A stretch of 62,185 nucleotides of DNA, from the NCBI GenBank assembly GCA_034522055.1, contig JAXHLS010000004.1, forward strand, positions 1-62,185. The letters are read 5' to 3'. Made by a program: the position numbers and the translations under genes. This DNA comes from Gammaproteobacteria bacterium. GTDB taxonomy: Bacteria > Pseudomonadota > Gammaproteobacteria > JAABTG01. The first letter of the stretch is position 1. Every line of letters begins with the position of its first letter. Below, piece after piece: positions 9,272 through 17,965 of this stretch. Under the pieces are notes generated by a model. That model worked only from the letters and a program-made list of their open reading frames with translations. It was not told the DNA's origin and did not search any database.

Positions 9272-9775
9272 ATGACTGATCGAAGCAAGTCCCTGGTGGT
9301 GGTGTTCGCCGCCGCCCTGCTGCTGTGGTTGTTGCTGACGGCCAGCCTGGCGTGGCAGGAGTTGCTGGTGGGCGTCGTGGTGGCCCTCACCGTCGCCCTG
9401 GCGACCCGGGACCCGGGCGGTTTCTTCGCCGCCCTGCGCTTCGAGCCCCGGGCCCCGCTCCACGCCGTGCGTTTCCTGGGCACCTTCCTGGTGGCCCTGG
9501 TGCGGGCCAATGTGGACATGGCGCGCCGCGTCCTCACGCCGGCCCTGCCTATCCGCCCGGCGGTGGTGAAGGTGCGCACCGGGCTGGCATCGGAACTCGG
9601 CCGCCTGCTGCTGGCCAACAGCATCACCCTGACCCCCGGCACCCTGGCGGTGGACCTGGAGGGGGACGAACTGCTGGTCCATTGGGTGGATTGCCCCCCG
9701 GGGACCGACATGGAGGGCGCCACCCGCCACATCGCCGCGGGTTTCGAGCGCCACCTGGCGGGGTTCGTGCGATGA
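9272..9775 (+). CDS. mrpE: MrpE/MnhE-like antiporter subunit (MbxA position)
   Basis: This 167-aa protein has two N-terminal membrane segments and the MnhE signature LLANSITLTPGTLAVDLEGD. Subunit E belongs to the sodium/proton antiporter module (MrpEFG) found both in Mrp antiporters and in the membrane arms of MBH/MBX-type complexes. It is the first gene of a tightly packed operon; its stop overlaps the next start (ATGA). Because hydrogenase-like subunits follow, it is read here as part of a respiratory complex and not of a free Mrp antiporter. Confidence 0.92.
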   Translation: MTDRSKSLVVVFAAALLLWLLLTASLAWQELLVGVVVALTVALATRDPGGFFAALRFEPRAPLHAVRFLGTFLVALVRANVDMARRVLTPALPIRPAVVKVRTGLASELGRLLLANSITLTPGTLAVDLEGDELLVHWVDCPPGTDMEGATRHIAAGFERHLAGFVR

Positions 9776-10032
9776 CCGAGCCCATGGTCCTGCTGCCCCT
9801 GCTGCTGGTGGGCGCCGGGGTGCTGCTGGCCCTGGGGCGGCTGGTGGCGGGCCCTACGGCGCCCGATCGCGTGGTGGCCGCGGACACCATCGCCGTCATC
9901 ACTACGGCGGCCATCGTGCTACTGGCGGCGGCCTTCGACAGCGCCCTGTACCTGGACGTGGCCCTGGTCTACGGCGTCCTCGCCTTCGTCGGGGTGGTGG
10001 CCATCGCCCGTGCCATCGAGGGCGGGCCATGA
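9772..10032 (+). CDS. mrpF: MrpF/MnhF-like antiporter subunit (MbxB position)
   Basis: This 86-aa protein has three predicted membrane segments and the MrpF-family stretch RLVAGPTAPDRVVAADTIAV. It is a small membrane subunit of the sodium/proton translocation module. It overlaps the genes on both sides by four bases, indicating translational coupling. Length and order (E, F, G) match Mrp and MBX operons. Confidence 0.93.
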   Translation: MTEPMVLLPLLLVGAGVLLALGRLVAGPTAPDRVVAADTIAVITTAAIVLLAAAFDSALYLDVALVYGVLAFVGVVAIARAIEGGP

Positions 10033-10334
10033 TGACCTTCCTGGGCAACCTGTTGCTGCTGGTGGGGGGACTGTTCTGCCTGCTGGGGGCCCTCGGCCTG
10101 GTGCGCATGCCGGACGTCTACAACCGCATCCAGGCGGGCACCAAGGCAGTCACCATGGGCTCCCTGTGCATACTCGCCGGGGTGGGCCTCCTGTATCCCA
10201 CCTGGTGGCCCAAGCTGGTGGCAGTGGCCCTGTTCATCCTCCTCACCAACCCCGTGGGCTCGTCGGCCATCGCCCGGGCCCTCTACCGTTCGGGGATCCG
10301 GCCCTGGCACAAGGCCGGGGAGGAGGAATCCTGA
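10029..10334 (+). CDS. mrpG: MrpG/MnhG-like antiporter subunit (MbxC position)
   Basis: This 101-aa membrane protein has the MnhG signature GALGLVRMPDVYNRIQAGTK. It completes the E-F-G set of the ion-translocating module. Its start overlaps the MrpF stop and its stop overlaps the next start. Nothing unusual was seen. Confidence 0.93.
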   Translation: MMTFLGNLLLLVGGLFCLLGALGLVRMPDVYNRIQAGTKAVTMGSLCILAGVGLLYPTWWPKLVAVALFILLTNPVGSSAIARALYRSGIRPWHKAGEEES

Positions 10335-10606
10335 TGTTCTGGCTGCTCCTCGGCATCGTCGTCCTCATGCTCACCAGCGCGGTGCTGGTGCTGGTGCTGG
10401 ACAACCTCCTGGCGGCCCTGGCGGCCAGTTCCGTGGTGTCCCTGGCCCTGGCCCTGGTGTTCGTGATCCTGCGGGCCCCCGACGTGGCCATGACCGAGGC
10501 GGCGGTGGGGGCGGGGCTCAGCGCCCTCATCCTCGTGCTGGCCCTGCGGCGGCTGGGGCTGGTGGCGGTGGGCGGCACCCGGGACGGGGAGGGCGGCGAT
10601 GCCTAG
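10334..10606 (+). CDS. DUF4040 / MbhD-like membrane subunit (MbxD position)
   Basis: This 90-aa protein has three membrane segments and the DUF4040 signature RAPDVAMTEAAVGAGL. In Mrp antiporters this domain is the C-terminal part of MrpA; in MBH/MBX complexes it is the separate subunit D. Its occurrence as a free gene here is one of the features that separates this operon from an ordinary mrp operon. AGGAGG lies 8 bases before its ATG. It overlaps the next gene by 8 bases. Confidence 0.88.
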   Translation: MFWLLLGIVVLMLTSAVLVLVLDNLLAALAASSVVSLALALVFVILRAPDVAMTEAAVGAGLSALILVLALRRLGLVAVGGTRDGEGGDA

Positions 10607-11288
10607 GTTCGCCACCGTGCTGTTCCTGGCGGGTTTCGCCTTCCTGCTGTTCACCTTGACCCTGACCCTCGGCTTCGGCGAGCCGCCCATGCGCGCGGGG
10701 CAGGGGGTGCTGGACCAGGCGGTGGCGGGCACCGGTGCCGCCAACGCGGTGAGCGCGGTGTTGCTGGGCTTCCGCGGCCTCGACACCCTGGGGGAACTGA
10801 GCATCCTGTTCGCCGCCGCCACGGCCGGGGGGCTGGTGCTGGGCCGCCGCCGGCCGCCCGCGGAGGGGGCCCCCGCGGGCACCATCCTCCAGGCGGGCAC
10901 GCGGCTGCTGTTCCCTCTCATGCTGGTGGTGGGCTTCTACATCGTCCTCCACGGCCACCTGACGCCGGGCGGCGGCTTCCAGGGCGGCGTCATCCTGGCC
11001 GCCGCCTTCTTCCTGCCGCTGCTCGCGGGCACCGGCGCGGGCCCGGACCATGGCCTGTTGCGGGTGGTGGAGGGTCTCGCCGGCACCGCCTTTATCCTCA
11101 TCGGCCTCGCCGCCCTGTGGGGCGGCGGCGTGTTCCTGGAGCCCCTGCTGGTGCGCCCGGAGGCCCTCCACGAACTCTTTTCCGCCGGCACCCTGCCCCT
11201 GTTGTATCTCGCCGTGGGCCTCAAGGTGGGGGCGGAGCTGGCGGGGCTGCTGGCCCACATGGCCCATGCCGGCGGGGGGGAGGCCTGA
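10599..11288 (+). CDS. mrpB: MbhE-MnhB fused membrane subunit (MbxF position)
   Basis: This 229-aa protein has two recognisable parts. Residues about 1-90 resemble the MbhE type (NAVSAVLLGFRGLDTLGE). The remainder is an MnhB domain with the signature GHLTPGGGFQGGVILA. Both are membrane subunits of the sodium/proton module. One gene for the two domains fits the MBX arrangement. The start at 10599 overlaps the DUF4040 stop, and its stop overlaps the MrpC start by one base. Confidence 0.88.
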   Translation: MPRFATVLFLAGFAFLLFTLTLTLGFGEPPMRAGQGVLDQAVAGTGAANAVSAVLLGFRGLDTLGELSILFAAATAGGLVLGRRRPPAEGAPAGTILQAGTRLLFPLMLVVGFYIVLHGHLTPGGGFQGGVILAAAFFLPLLAGTGAGPDHGLLRVVEGLAGTAFILIGLAALWGGGVFLEPLLVRPEALHELFSAGTLPLLYLAVGLKVGAELAGLLAHMAHAGGGEA

Positions 11289-11749
11289 TGGACGCCTACA
11301 TCGGCCTGGTGCTGTTCGTGGGGGCCGCCGGCCTCATCGCCATCGGGGTGGTGGGGATCCTGCTGTCCAACCATCTCTTTCGCATGGTGCTGGCCCTGGT
11401 CATCGCCGAGGCCGGGGCCAACCTCATGCTGGTGCTGGCGGGTTACCGCTGGGATGCGGTGGCGCCCATTCTCCAACCGGGGGTCGCCGCCCAGCCCATG
11501 GTGGACCCCATTCCCCAGGCCCTGGTGCTCACCGCCATCGTCATCGGCGTGGGGGTGCAGGCCCTGGCCCTGACCATGGTCATCCGCATCCGCGAGACCT
11601 ACGGCACCCTGGACATGGCCGAGGTGCGGGCCCGCATGGAGGCGGACCTGGCGGCGGCGTCCGGCGTCGAGGTCACGGGGAGTTCCGAACGCCCGGCGGG
11701 CGGGCGTCCCCTGCCGGGCCCGGACGCCCTGCCGGAGGTGCCGCGATGA
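11288..11749 (+). CDS. mrpC: MrpC/NuoK-like antiporter subunit (MbxG position)
   Basis: This 153-aa protein is homologous to NuoK and MrpC. It has three membrane segments and the typical IGVVGILLSNHLFRMVLAL and LVLTAIVIGVGVQALAL stretches. The hydrophilic C-terminal tail of about 45 residues is longer than in many NuoK proteins but is common in MrpC. It lies between MnhB and MrpD as expected and is coupled to both by overlapping start and stop codons. Confidence 0.92.
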   Translation: MDAYIGLVLFVGAAGLIAIGVVGILLSNHLFRMVLALVIAEAGANLMLVLAGYRWDAVAPILQPGVAAQPMVDPIPQALVLTAIVIGVGVQALALTMVIRIRETYGTLDMAEVRARMEADLAAASGVEVTGSSERPAGGRPLPGPDALPEVPR

Positions 11750-13209
11750 TGACCTACGCCGTGGCCCTGCCCCTGGTGGCAGCCTTCCTGCTGCCCATAC
11801 TACACGGCGCCGCGCGCTGGCTGGGGGCCGTGGCGGGGCCCGCGGCCCTGGTGGCGGTGCTGCTGGTGGTGTACCAGAGCTGGCAGCCGGCGGCGTTGCC
11901 CTTCGCCATCGATCTCGGCGGCTTCGCACCGCCCTGGGGCATCACCTTCTACGTCGATAGCCTGGCCCTGCTGTTCTGCGCCGCCGTGGCCCTCATGACC
12001 CTGCTGCTGTGGCCGCGGGACGAGGGGGAGGGCGACACCGATGCCCTGGTGCGCCGGCGCGTTCTGACCCTGCTGCTGGCCGCCGCCGCCGCCGGCCTCG
12101 CCCTGTCGGGGGACCTGTTCAACATCTACGTCTTCTACGAACTGGCGGCGGTGGCCTCCTACGGCCTCGCCGCCGAGCGCGGCACCCCCGCCGCCTACGC
12201 CGCCGCCTTCCGTTACCTGATGTTGAGTGCCCTGGGCTCCGTCATCGCGCTATTCGGCATCGCCATCGTCTACTTCCAGACCGGCACCCTCAACCTCGCC
12301 CATCTCGCTCTCGTCGCCGAAGAACTCCAGGGGCCGGCGGGGATCGCCGCCTTCCTGTGCCTGCTGGTGGGCTTCGGCGTCAAGGCGGAGCTGTTCCCGG
12401 TGAACGCCTGGGTGCCCGAGGTGTACGGCGTCACCACCCGGCGCACCGCCGGCCTGCTGGCGGGCGTGGTATCGAAGCTGGCGGTGCTGGTGCTGGTACG
12501 CCTGCTGGTGCTGGTGTTCCCCCAGGAGGAGTTGCGGGACGTGCTGTTGGTGCTGGGGGTCCTCGGCATGGTGGGGGGCGAGCTGGCGGCCTGGAAGGCG
12601 CGGGACATGGCCCGCATGCTGGCCTTCTCCTCCATCGGCCAGTTGGGCCTGGTGTTCGTGGCCTTTTCCCTGCCGGGCGATGCCGGGCTGGTGGCGGGCA
12701 TCATCGTGGCCGTCCATCACCTGGTGCTGAAGCCCGGCCTGTTCATGCTGGCCGGACAGTGGGGCGGCGGCCTCCAGGGCCTGGTGGGGGCGGCGCGGCG
12801 CGCGCCCCTGGCGGGCCTGTTGTTCGTGCTCTTCGCCCTGTCCCTGGTGGGGCTGCCGCCGTTGCCCGGGTTCTGGGCCAAGTTCCTGGTGCTCACGGGG
12901 CTGGCCGGGGAGGCGGGCGGGCTGGCGTGGCTGGCCATCGTGGCCATCATCGTGGCCACGGTGCTGGAGGTCAGCTACCTGTTCCGGCTGGCGGGGCGCC
13001 TGTACAGCCGTGGCGATGAAGGCGCCCCGGCGGGTGCCGCCGGCGGTGGGTACCCCGTCACCGCGGGGTTGCTCGGGGCCCTGCTGGTAGCTGCGGTGGT
13101 GTTCGCCGTGCCCCTGTGGGAGGTGGTGCAGGACATGGCGGCCGAGGCCGGCGACGTGGCCCTCTACGTGCGCACGGTGGGCCCGATGACTGGGGGCGGG
13201 GCGCCATGA
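11746..13209 (+). CDS. mrpD: MrpD/NuoN-like antiporter subunit (MbxH position)
   Basis: This 487-aa polytopic membrane protein is of the NuoL/M/N antiporter family. Family landmarks are FNIYVFYELAAVASYGL (the TM5 glutamate), VKAELFPVNAWVPEVYG (the TM7 lysine) and VAVHHLVLKPGLFMLAG. It is one of two large antiporter subunits in the operon. Two adjacent ATG codons (11746, 11749) are possible; the first overlaps the MrpC stop. It would form an ion channel in the membrane arm. Confidence 0.92.
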   Translation: MMTYAVALPLVAAFLLPILHGAARWLGAVAGPAALVAVLLVVYQSWQPAALPFAIDLGGFAPPWGITFYVDSLALLFCAAVALMTLLLWPRDEGEGDTDALVRRRVLTLLLAAAAAGLALSGDLFNIYVFYELAAVASYGLAAERGTPAAYAAAFRYLMLSALGSVIALFGIAIVYFQTGTLNLAHLALVAEELQGPAGIAAFLCLLVGFGVKAELFPVNAWVPEVYGVTTRRTAGLLAGVVSKLAVLVLVRLLVLVFPQEELRDVLLVLGVLGMVGGELAAWKARDMARMLAFSSIGQLGLVFVAFSLPGDAGLVAGIIVAVHHLVLKPGLFMLAGQWGGGLQGLVGAARRAPLAGLLFVLFALSLVGLPPLPGFWAKFLVLTGLAGEAGGLAWLAIVAIIVATVLEVSYLFRLAGRLYSRGDEGAPAGAAGGGYPVTAGLLGALLVAAVVFAVPLWEVVQDMAAEAGDVALYVRTVGPMTGGGAP

Positions 13210-15071
13210 CCCATCTCGACCTGCTGCTGCTGGTGGCCTTTCTCAATCTGCCTCTGGCCTGGTGGCTGGCGGGCGGCGTCCGGCGCCGGCATTTCCTGGC
13301 CCTTCCCTACGGCCTGATGTTGGGCATGCTGCTCTATCTGGACCCCGGGGCCACATGGCCCAGCGGCGTGTCCTGGGTATTCCTGGGCCAGCCCCTGTCG
13401 TGGCGCCTCGATGGCCTCGGCTGGTTCTTCGCCCTGCCCACCATCGGTGCCGCCCTGGCCGCCGCCGCCTATGCCTCGGGGGAGTGGGGCGAGCGCTTCG
13501 TGGCCGCCGGCGGCAGCTCGGGCTGGCTGCATCTGGCCCTGGCCGCCAATGTCTTCGCCATGCTGGTGCTGCTGTCGGCGGGGGATCTGCTGACCCTGTT
13601 CATCGGCTGGGAGCTGGTGAGCTGGGTGGGCCTGCCCCTGATGGTGCTGGCGGGCGGCGCCGCGGTGGGGGCGGGGATCCGTTACATCACCTACGCCATG
13701 GGCGGTGGCATGGCGGTGCTCCTGGGGGTGGTCCTGGTCGACGCCTGGTCGGGCTCTCTGTTGCCGGCGGATTTCATGGCGGTGCTGCCCACCCTGGCTC
13801 CCTGGCAGGTGGGGTTGCTGGTGGCCCTGTTCTTCGGCGGCTTCGGCGTCAAGATGGCCATGCTGCCCTTCCACCTGTGGCAGGCCCCGGCCTACGGCCT
13901 CAGCGTGGGGCCGGCGGCGGCCTTCCTGGGGGCCATCTCATCGCGCATGGGGCTGTTCGCCATGGCCCTGGTGCTGGTGAAGTTCATCACCCTGGAACGC
14001 CTGGTGGATCTGAGCATTATCCCGGGGCTGCTGGACAGCCGCGACGTGCTGGCCTGGATCGCCGCCTTCACCATCATCCTCCCCACCTATACGGCCCTGA
14101 AGCAGAATGACGCCCGCCTGCTGCTGGTCTGGCACGGCATCGGCCAGGGGGGCTACATGGTGCTGGGGCTGGTGATGGGGGATGCCTTCGGGACGGCGGG
14201 CGGGCTGCTCCACGTCTTCAACTACGCCACCAACCAGGCGGTGCTGCTGCTGGCGGTGTTCGCGGTGATGCACCGCACGGGTACGGCGGACCTCAACCGC
14301 ATGGGCGGCCTCATCGTGCGCATGCCCCTGTCCTTCCTGGCCCTGCTCATCGGCATCATCGGCTTGGCCGGCCTGCCGCCCATGAACGGCTTCGTGTCCA
14401 AGTGGCTGGTGTACCGCTCCCTGGTATTGGAGGGCGAACCGCTGCTGTTCCTGGCCGCCGTCATCGGCACCCTGGGCACCATCCTCAGCGTCTACAAGCT
14501 CATCCACAACATGTTCCTCGGTCAGCTGCGGGTGGAGCACGAGGACATCCGCGAGGCCCCGTGGAGCATGACCGGGCCCATGCTGGTGCTGTGCGGCATC
14601 ATCATCGTCACCGGCACCATGCCGGGCCTGGTGCTGGGGGTGGTGGCCGATGCCCAGCAGGCCATCGGCCTGGCGGCGCCGGACTACCACCTGGGGGGCG
14701 TCACCTCGCCGGCGGGGGGCCTCGATATGCTGTGGCTGAACGGTGTCATCATGGCCGGCTTCGCCGTGGGTGCGGTGCTGTTCTACGGTTTCGGCGGCCG
14801 CAGCAAGCGGGTCCACCAGCTGGACAACTACGCCGGCGGCCATTTCCTCACCGCCGACGTGCGCTACCAGTACAGTGACAACTTCTATCCTGGCCTCATG
14901 CACCACATCGGCGGCTGGTATCGCTCGAGCTTCCAGTGGCTGGAGGGGGCGGTGATCTCCGTCGTAGACCTCCTGGCTACCGCCCTCCAGGGCTTCTATC
15001 GCCAAGCCCAGCCGGCGGCCTGGGTGCTGTTCACCATTACCCTCGGTTTCGCCTGGGCGGTCCTGCCATGA
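13206..15071 (+). CDS. second NuoL/MrpA-like antiporter subunit (MbxH' position)
   Basis: This 621-aa polytopic protein has the antiporter landmarks FIGWELVSWVGLPLMVL and FGVKMAMLPFHLWQAPAYG, followed by LAGLPPMNGFVSKWLVY. The C-terminal extension after about residue 480 ends with a further membrane helix (VLFTITLGFAWAVL). Two large antiporter-like subunits in tandem are the hallmark of MBX/MBS, whereas MBH has one. It overlaps MrpD and the NuoH-like gene by four bases each. Confidence 0.9.
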   Translation: MTHLDLLLLVAFLNLPLAWWLAGGVRRRHFLALPYGLMLGMLLYLDPGATWPSGVSWVFLGQPLSWRLDGLGWFFALPTIGAALAAAAYASGEWGERFVAAGGSSGWLHLALAANVFAMLVLLSAGDLLTLFIGWELVSWVGLPLMVLAGGAAVGAGIRYITYAMGGGMAVLLGVVLVDAWSGSLLPADFMAVLPTLAPWQVGLLVALFFGGFGVKMAMLPFHLWQAPAYGLSVGPAAAFLGAISSRMGLFAMALVLVKFITLERLVDLSIIPGLLDSRDVLAWIAAFTIILPTYTALKQNDARLLLVWHGIGQGGYMVLGLVMGDAFGTAGGLLHVFNYATNQAVLLLAVFAVMHRTGTADLNRMGGLIVRMPLSFLALLIGIIGLAGLPPMNGFVSKWLVYRSLVLEGEPLLFLAAVIGTLGTILSVYKLIHNMFLGQLRVEHEDIREAPWSMTGPMLVLCGIIIVTGTMPGLVLGVVADAQQAIGLAAPDYHLGGVTSPAGGLDMLWLNGVIMAGFAVGAVLFYGFGGRSKRVHQLDNYAGGHFLTADVRYQYSDNFYPGLMHHIGGWYRSSFQWLEGAVISVVDLLATALQGFYRQAQPAAWVLFTITLGFAWAVLP

Positions 15072-15967
15072 GTGTCCTGGAACTGCTGCTTGAACTGGTG
15101 CTGATGCCCATCGTGGCCTTCGTCATCGGGCTCTTCATGGTGTTGATGATGCGCAAAATCGGTGCCCGCCTGCAGCGCCGGGTGGGGCCGCCCGTGTTCC
15201 AGCCCCTGTACGACATCGTCAAGCTCTACGGCAAGCGCACCCAGGTCTCCCACGGCCTCATGCACGATATCGGCATTATCATGGCGGTGGGGGGCTACGT
15301 GGCGGCCGAGACCCTGCTGCCGATGCCGGGCATGAACGGCATCGCCGAGAAGGGCGGGCTCATCGCCCTGCTCTACGTCATCATGATCCCCTCCCTCGGC
15401 CTCGCCCTCGGCGTCGGGCAGTGCGCCAACCCCAACGGCTCCATCGGTATCTCCCGGGCCCTGACCGCCATGCTGGCCTACGACATCCCCTTCGTCATCG
15501 TCATCTTCGGCGTGGCCTGGCACTTCGGCACCACCAACCTGGTGGACATCATCGCCCTCCAGCAGGCCGGCGGCATCGCCACCTGGGGCGCGGTGGAGAT
15601 GCCCCTGCTGGCCATCGCCGGCCTGTTCGGCATGCAGGCCATGCTGGGCAAGCAGCCCTTCGAGATCTACGTCGCGCCGGCGGAGATCGCCACCGGGCCC
15701 ATGGTGGAGATGGGCGGCAAGTACCTGGGCGGTCTGTTCGTGATGCAGTCCTTCCAGCTCTACACCGCCGCGGTGATCTACGTCACTCTGTTCCTGGGGG
15801 GCGGCGAGAACTGGCTGTTCTTTCTGATAAAGATATTCGCCGTGGTGGCCATCCCCATGTCCATCGCCTTCCTGTTTCCGCGCTATCGCACCGAAAACCT
15901 TGTGGGATTGCTTTGGAAATGGCCGGTGATGGCCGGGTTGATAGGGGTGGCGTTGTTGATGTACTGA
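15068..15967 (+). CDS. NuoH/HycD-like membrane-anchor subunit (MbxM position)
   Basis: This 299-aa membrane protein is of the complex I subunit 1 family (NuoH, HycD, MbhM). Landmarks are MMRKIGARLQRRVGPPVFQP near the N-terminus and KQPFEIYVAPAEIATGPMVE in the loop that contacts the hydrophilic arm. It joins the antiporter arm to the electron-transfer arm. The start at 15068 overlaps the previous stop; a longer in-frame opening inside the NuoL-like gene is rejected. After this gene the tight packing stops and a 240-bp repeat-bearing gap follows. Confidence 0.93.
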   Translation: MSVLELLLELVLMPIVAFVIGLFMVLMMRKIGARLQRRVGPPVFQPLYDIVKLYGKRTQVSHGLMHDIGIIMAVGGYVAAETLLPMPGMNGIAEKGGLIALLYVIMIPSLGLALGVGQCANPNGSIGISRALTAMLAYDIPFVIVIFGVAWHFGTTNLVDIIALQQAGGIATWGAVEMPLLAIAGLFGMQAMLGKQPFEIYVAPAEIATGPMVEMGGKYLGGLFVMQSFQLYTAAVIYVTLFLGGGENWLFFLIKIFAVVAIPMSIAFLFPRYRTENLVGLLWKWPVMAGLIGVALLMY

Positions 15968-15989
15968 GGGCCCTTTGCCGGCCAATCCC

Positions 15990-16193
15990 AATTTTGAATT
16001 TTGAATTTTGAATTATGAATTCCGGTGTTCGCTACGCTCACGTTCTTCTTGATCAAGAGCGGTTTTTTTCGCTGGACCCACGGGGAACCTCGGGCCCCCG
16101 GTGGGTTCGAAAGATGGGGTATGTATCAATGAGACGACATGCGAGCGCAGCGAGCGCATCAATTCAAAATTCAAAATTAAGAATTCAAAATTG
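15990..16193. repeat. intergenic repeat unit bounded by inverted heptamer arrays
   Basis: The left edge (15990-16021) is an (AATTTTG)n array and the right edge (16160-16193) is its inverse (CAAAATT)n. Between them lies about 140 bp that begins TCCGGTGTTCGCTACGCTCA, the same 20 bases found at 17580-17599 in a second unit. No gene was seen. The two arms could pair into a long AT-rich hairpin in the mRNA. Confidence 0.85.
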
Positions 16194-16207
16194 GCGGTGA
16201 GCAAACG

Positions 16208-16912
16208 ATGAAGGAAATCCAACAGATCCCGGTAGCCCAGGCGTCCCGAACTAATCCCTTCGCCCGGGTCTTCGACGAGCTCACCGCCTTCTGTCGGTCG
16301 CGTTCCATGTTCATGCTCCATTACTGTACGGGGTGTGGGGCCATCGAGTTGCCGCCGGCCATGACCTCGCGCTTCGACATGGAGCGCCTAGGGATCCAGC
16401 CCATGGTGAGTCCCCGCCAGGCGGATATTCTGCTCATCACGGGTTATGTCTCGGTGAAGACCCTGAAGCGGGTGATCCTCACCTACGAGCAGATGGCCTC
16501 ACCCAAGTACGTCATCGGCATCTGCTCCTGCACCGTCAATGGCGGCATGTACTGGCAGAGCTACGCCACCGCGAAGAAGCTCAACGACTACATGCCCGTG
16601 GACATGTACATCGCCGGCTGCATGCCGCGGCCCGAGGCGGTCATCGAGGGCCTGCGGGGCCTGATGGAGCGGGTGCGCACGGGGGAGGCGAACGGTTGGG
16701 AGGATTACTACCGGCGCTACGATTACTACCTGGGCCACCAGCAGCGCCTGTTCGGCGAGGCCTGGCAGACCCCCACCAACGTTATCCAGGAGGCCGAGCA
16801 TTACGGCCTCGCGGGGCCGGAGACCGAGGGCGAGCACACCGCCTTGCTGCGCCAGCACCAGCAGCCCCTGGAACCCCTGGAGATGCGCATCGGCTTGAAG
16901 GAGCGGGTATGA
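16208..16912 (+). CDS. NuoB-like small subunit with [4Fe-4S] (N2-type) motif (MbxJ position)
   Basis: This 234-aa soluble subunit is of the complex I 20-kDa / hydrogenase small-subunit family. The four ligands of the proximal (N2-type) [4Fe-4S] cluster are visible: the CxxC pair in YCTGCGAIE, a cysteine in GICSC and the last in AGCMPRPEAV. It would hand electrons to the active site formed with the NuoD-like subunit. The C-terminal 70 residues, rich in Y, Q and E, extend beyond the core fold. It lies 15 bp after a heptamer-repeat unit. Confidence 0.93.
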   Translation: MKEIQQIPVAQASRTNPFARVFDELTAFCRSRSMFMLHYCTGCGAIELPPAMTSRFDMERLGIQPMVSPRQADILLITGYVSVKTLKRVILTYEQMASPKYVIGICSCTVNGGMYWQSYATAKKLNDYMPVDMYIAGCMPRPEAVIEGLRGLMERVRTGEANGWEDYYRRYDYYLGHQQRLFGEAWQTPTNVIQEAEHYGLAGPETEGEHTALLRQHQQPLEPLEMRIGLKERV

Positions 16913-16940
16913 ATCCAGCCGGCGCGAGGGGTATGCGGAG

Positions 16941-17519
16941 GTGGCGGCCGTGAGCGGGGGCGAGGGATCCAAGGCCCTCGGGCCCATCCTGCGGGACGTG
17001 AAGGGCGCGCACATCACCAGCACCCGCCCACGGCGCTCTCGGGTGGACCTGCCGGCGGATGCCCTGCCGGCCCTGCTGGAGCTCCTCAAGGGGCGGGCCG
17101 GCTTCGTCCACCTGTCGGCCATCAGCTGCGTGGACTGGATGGACGACGGGCAGTTCGAGCTGGTCTACCACGTGTGGTCCTACGAGATGTCCATGATGGT
17201 GTCCGCCCACATCCGCATCCCCCGGGAGCCGGGGGTGTACCTGTCGGTCTACGACCTCTACCACCCGGCCGCCTTCTTCGAGCGGGACATTCACGAGATG
17301 TACGGCCTCTATTTCGAGGGCAGCCCCGACATGGAGAAGTTCATCCTCACCGAGTGGGACGGCCCGCCCCCCATGCGCAAGGATTTCGACTCCGAGGCCT
17401 GGGTCAACGACCACTTCGACTGGCAGGACTATAGGCCAGAATGGCTTCAGGAGCTTGAGGAGGACGGAGGGGGGATCGCGATTCGGCCGGATGAGCAGCG
17501 GTTCAGTCGCCGGAAGTAA
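16941..17519 (+). CDS. NuoC-like subunit (MbxK position)
   Basis: This 192-aa protein is of the complex I 30-kDa subunit family. The family signature is FFERDIHEMYGLYFEGSPD followed by LTEWDGPPPMRKDF. It is a structural subunit of the hydrophilic arm beside NuoB and NuoD. The chosen start is GTG at 16941; no ATG in this frame gives a better N-terminus. It sits 28 bp after the NuoB-like gene and is followed by a 446-bp repeat-rich gap. Confidence 0.9.
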   Translation: MAAVSGGEGSKALGPILRDVKGAHITSTRPRRSRVDLPADALPALLELLKGRAGFVHLSAISCVDWMDDGQFELVYHVWSYEMSMMVSAHIRIPREPGVYLSVYDLYHPAAFFERDIHEMYGLYFEGSPDMEKFILTEWDGPPPMRKDFDSEAWVNDHFDWQDYRPEWLQELEEDGGGIAIRPDEQRFSRRK

Positions 17520-17534
17520 CCTGCCTGAGCGCTC

Positions 17535-17943
17535 CAATTTTGAATTTTGAATTTTGAATTTTGAATTTTGAATTATGAAATCCGGTGTTCGCTACGCTCA
17601 CCGTTTTATTGAGGAAAAAGAATGATCTCGCCAAGGCGCCAAGTTCGCCAAGAATGCGGTCACGGACCTGGATGGTTTTTGCACCTTGGCGAAGGATTGA
17701 CCTTTTCCACGACATATTCCCGTGTCGCGCCCGCGCATCGATTCGAAGTTCAGAGTTCAAGATCCAAATCTTACAATCTTGTTGAGGGGAAAGTGATCTG
17801 GCCAGGGTGCCAAGTTCGCCAAGAAGGCATTTACGGCTCTTGGCGCTCTTTGCGTCTTGGCGAGAGATTTCCTTTCTCCACGTCAGAGTCGCGCGCGAAG
17901 CGCGCACATCAATTCAAAATTCAAAATTCAAAATTCAAAATTG
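17535..17943. repeat. second heptamer-bounded repeat unit, with CGCCAAG repeats inside
   Basis: The left edge (17535-17577) is (AATTTTG)n and the right edge (17910-17943) is (CAAAATT)n. Inside are two copies of a motif family built on CCAAGTTCGCCAAGAA and its inverse CTTGGCGA. The unit sits between the NuoC-like and NuoD-like genes. Short open frames crossing it are not credible genes. Confidence 0.85.
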
Positions 17944-17965
17944 CCGACGCCCAGGAGGCCTCCTG

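Noticed and set aside
9272-13209. Stand-alone Mrp sodium/proton antiporter operon
   Set aside because: DUF4040 is a separate gene, there is a second NuoL-like subunit, and the genes run without a break into NuoH-like and the hydrophilic-arm subunits.
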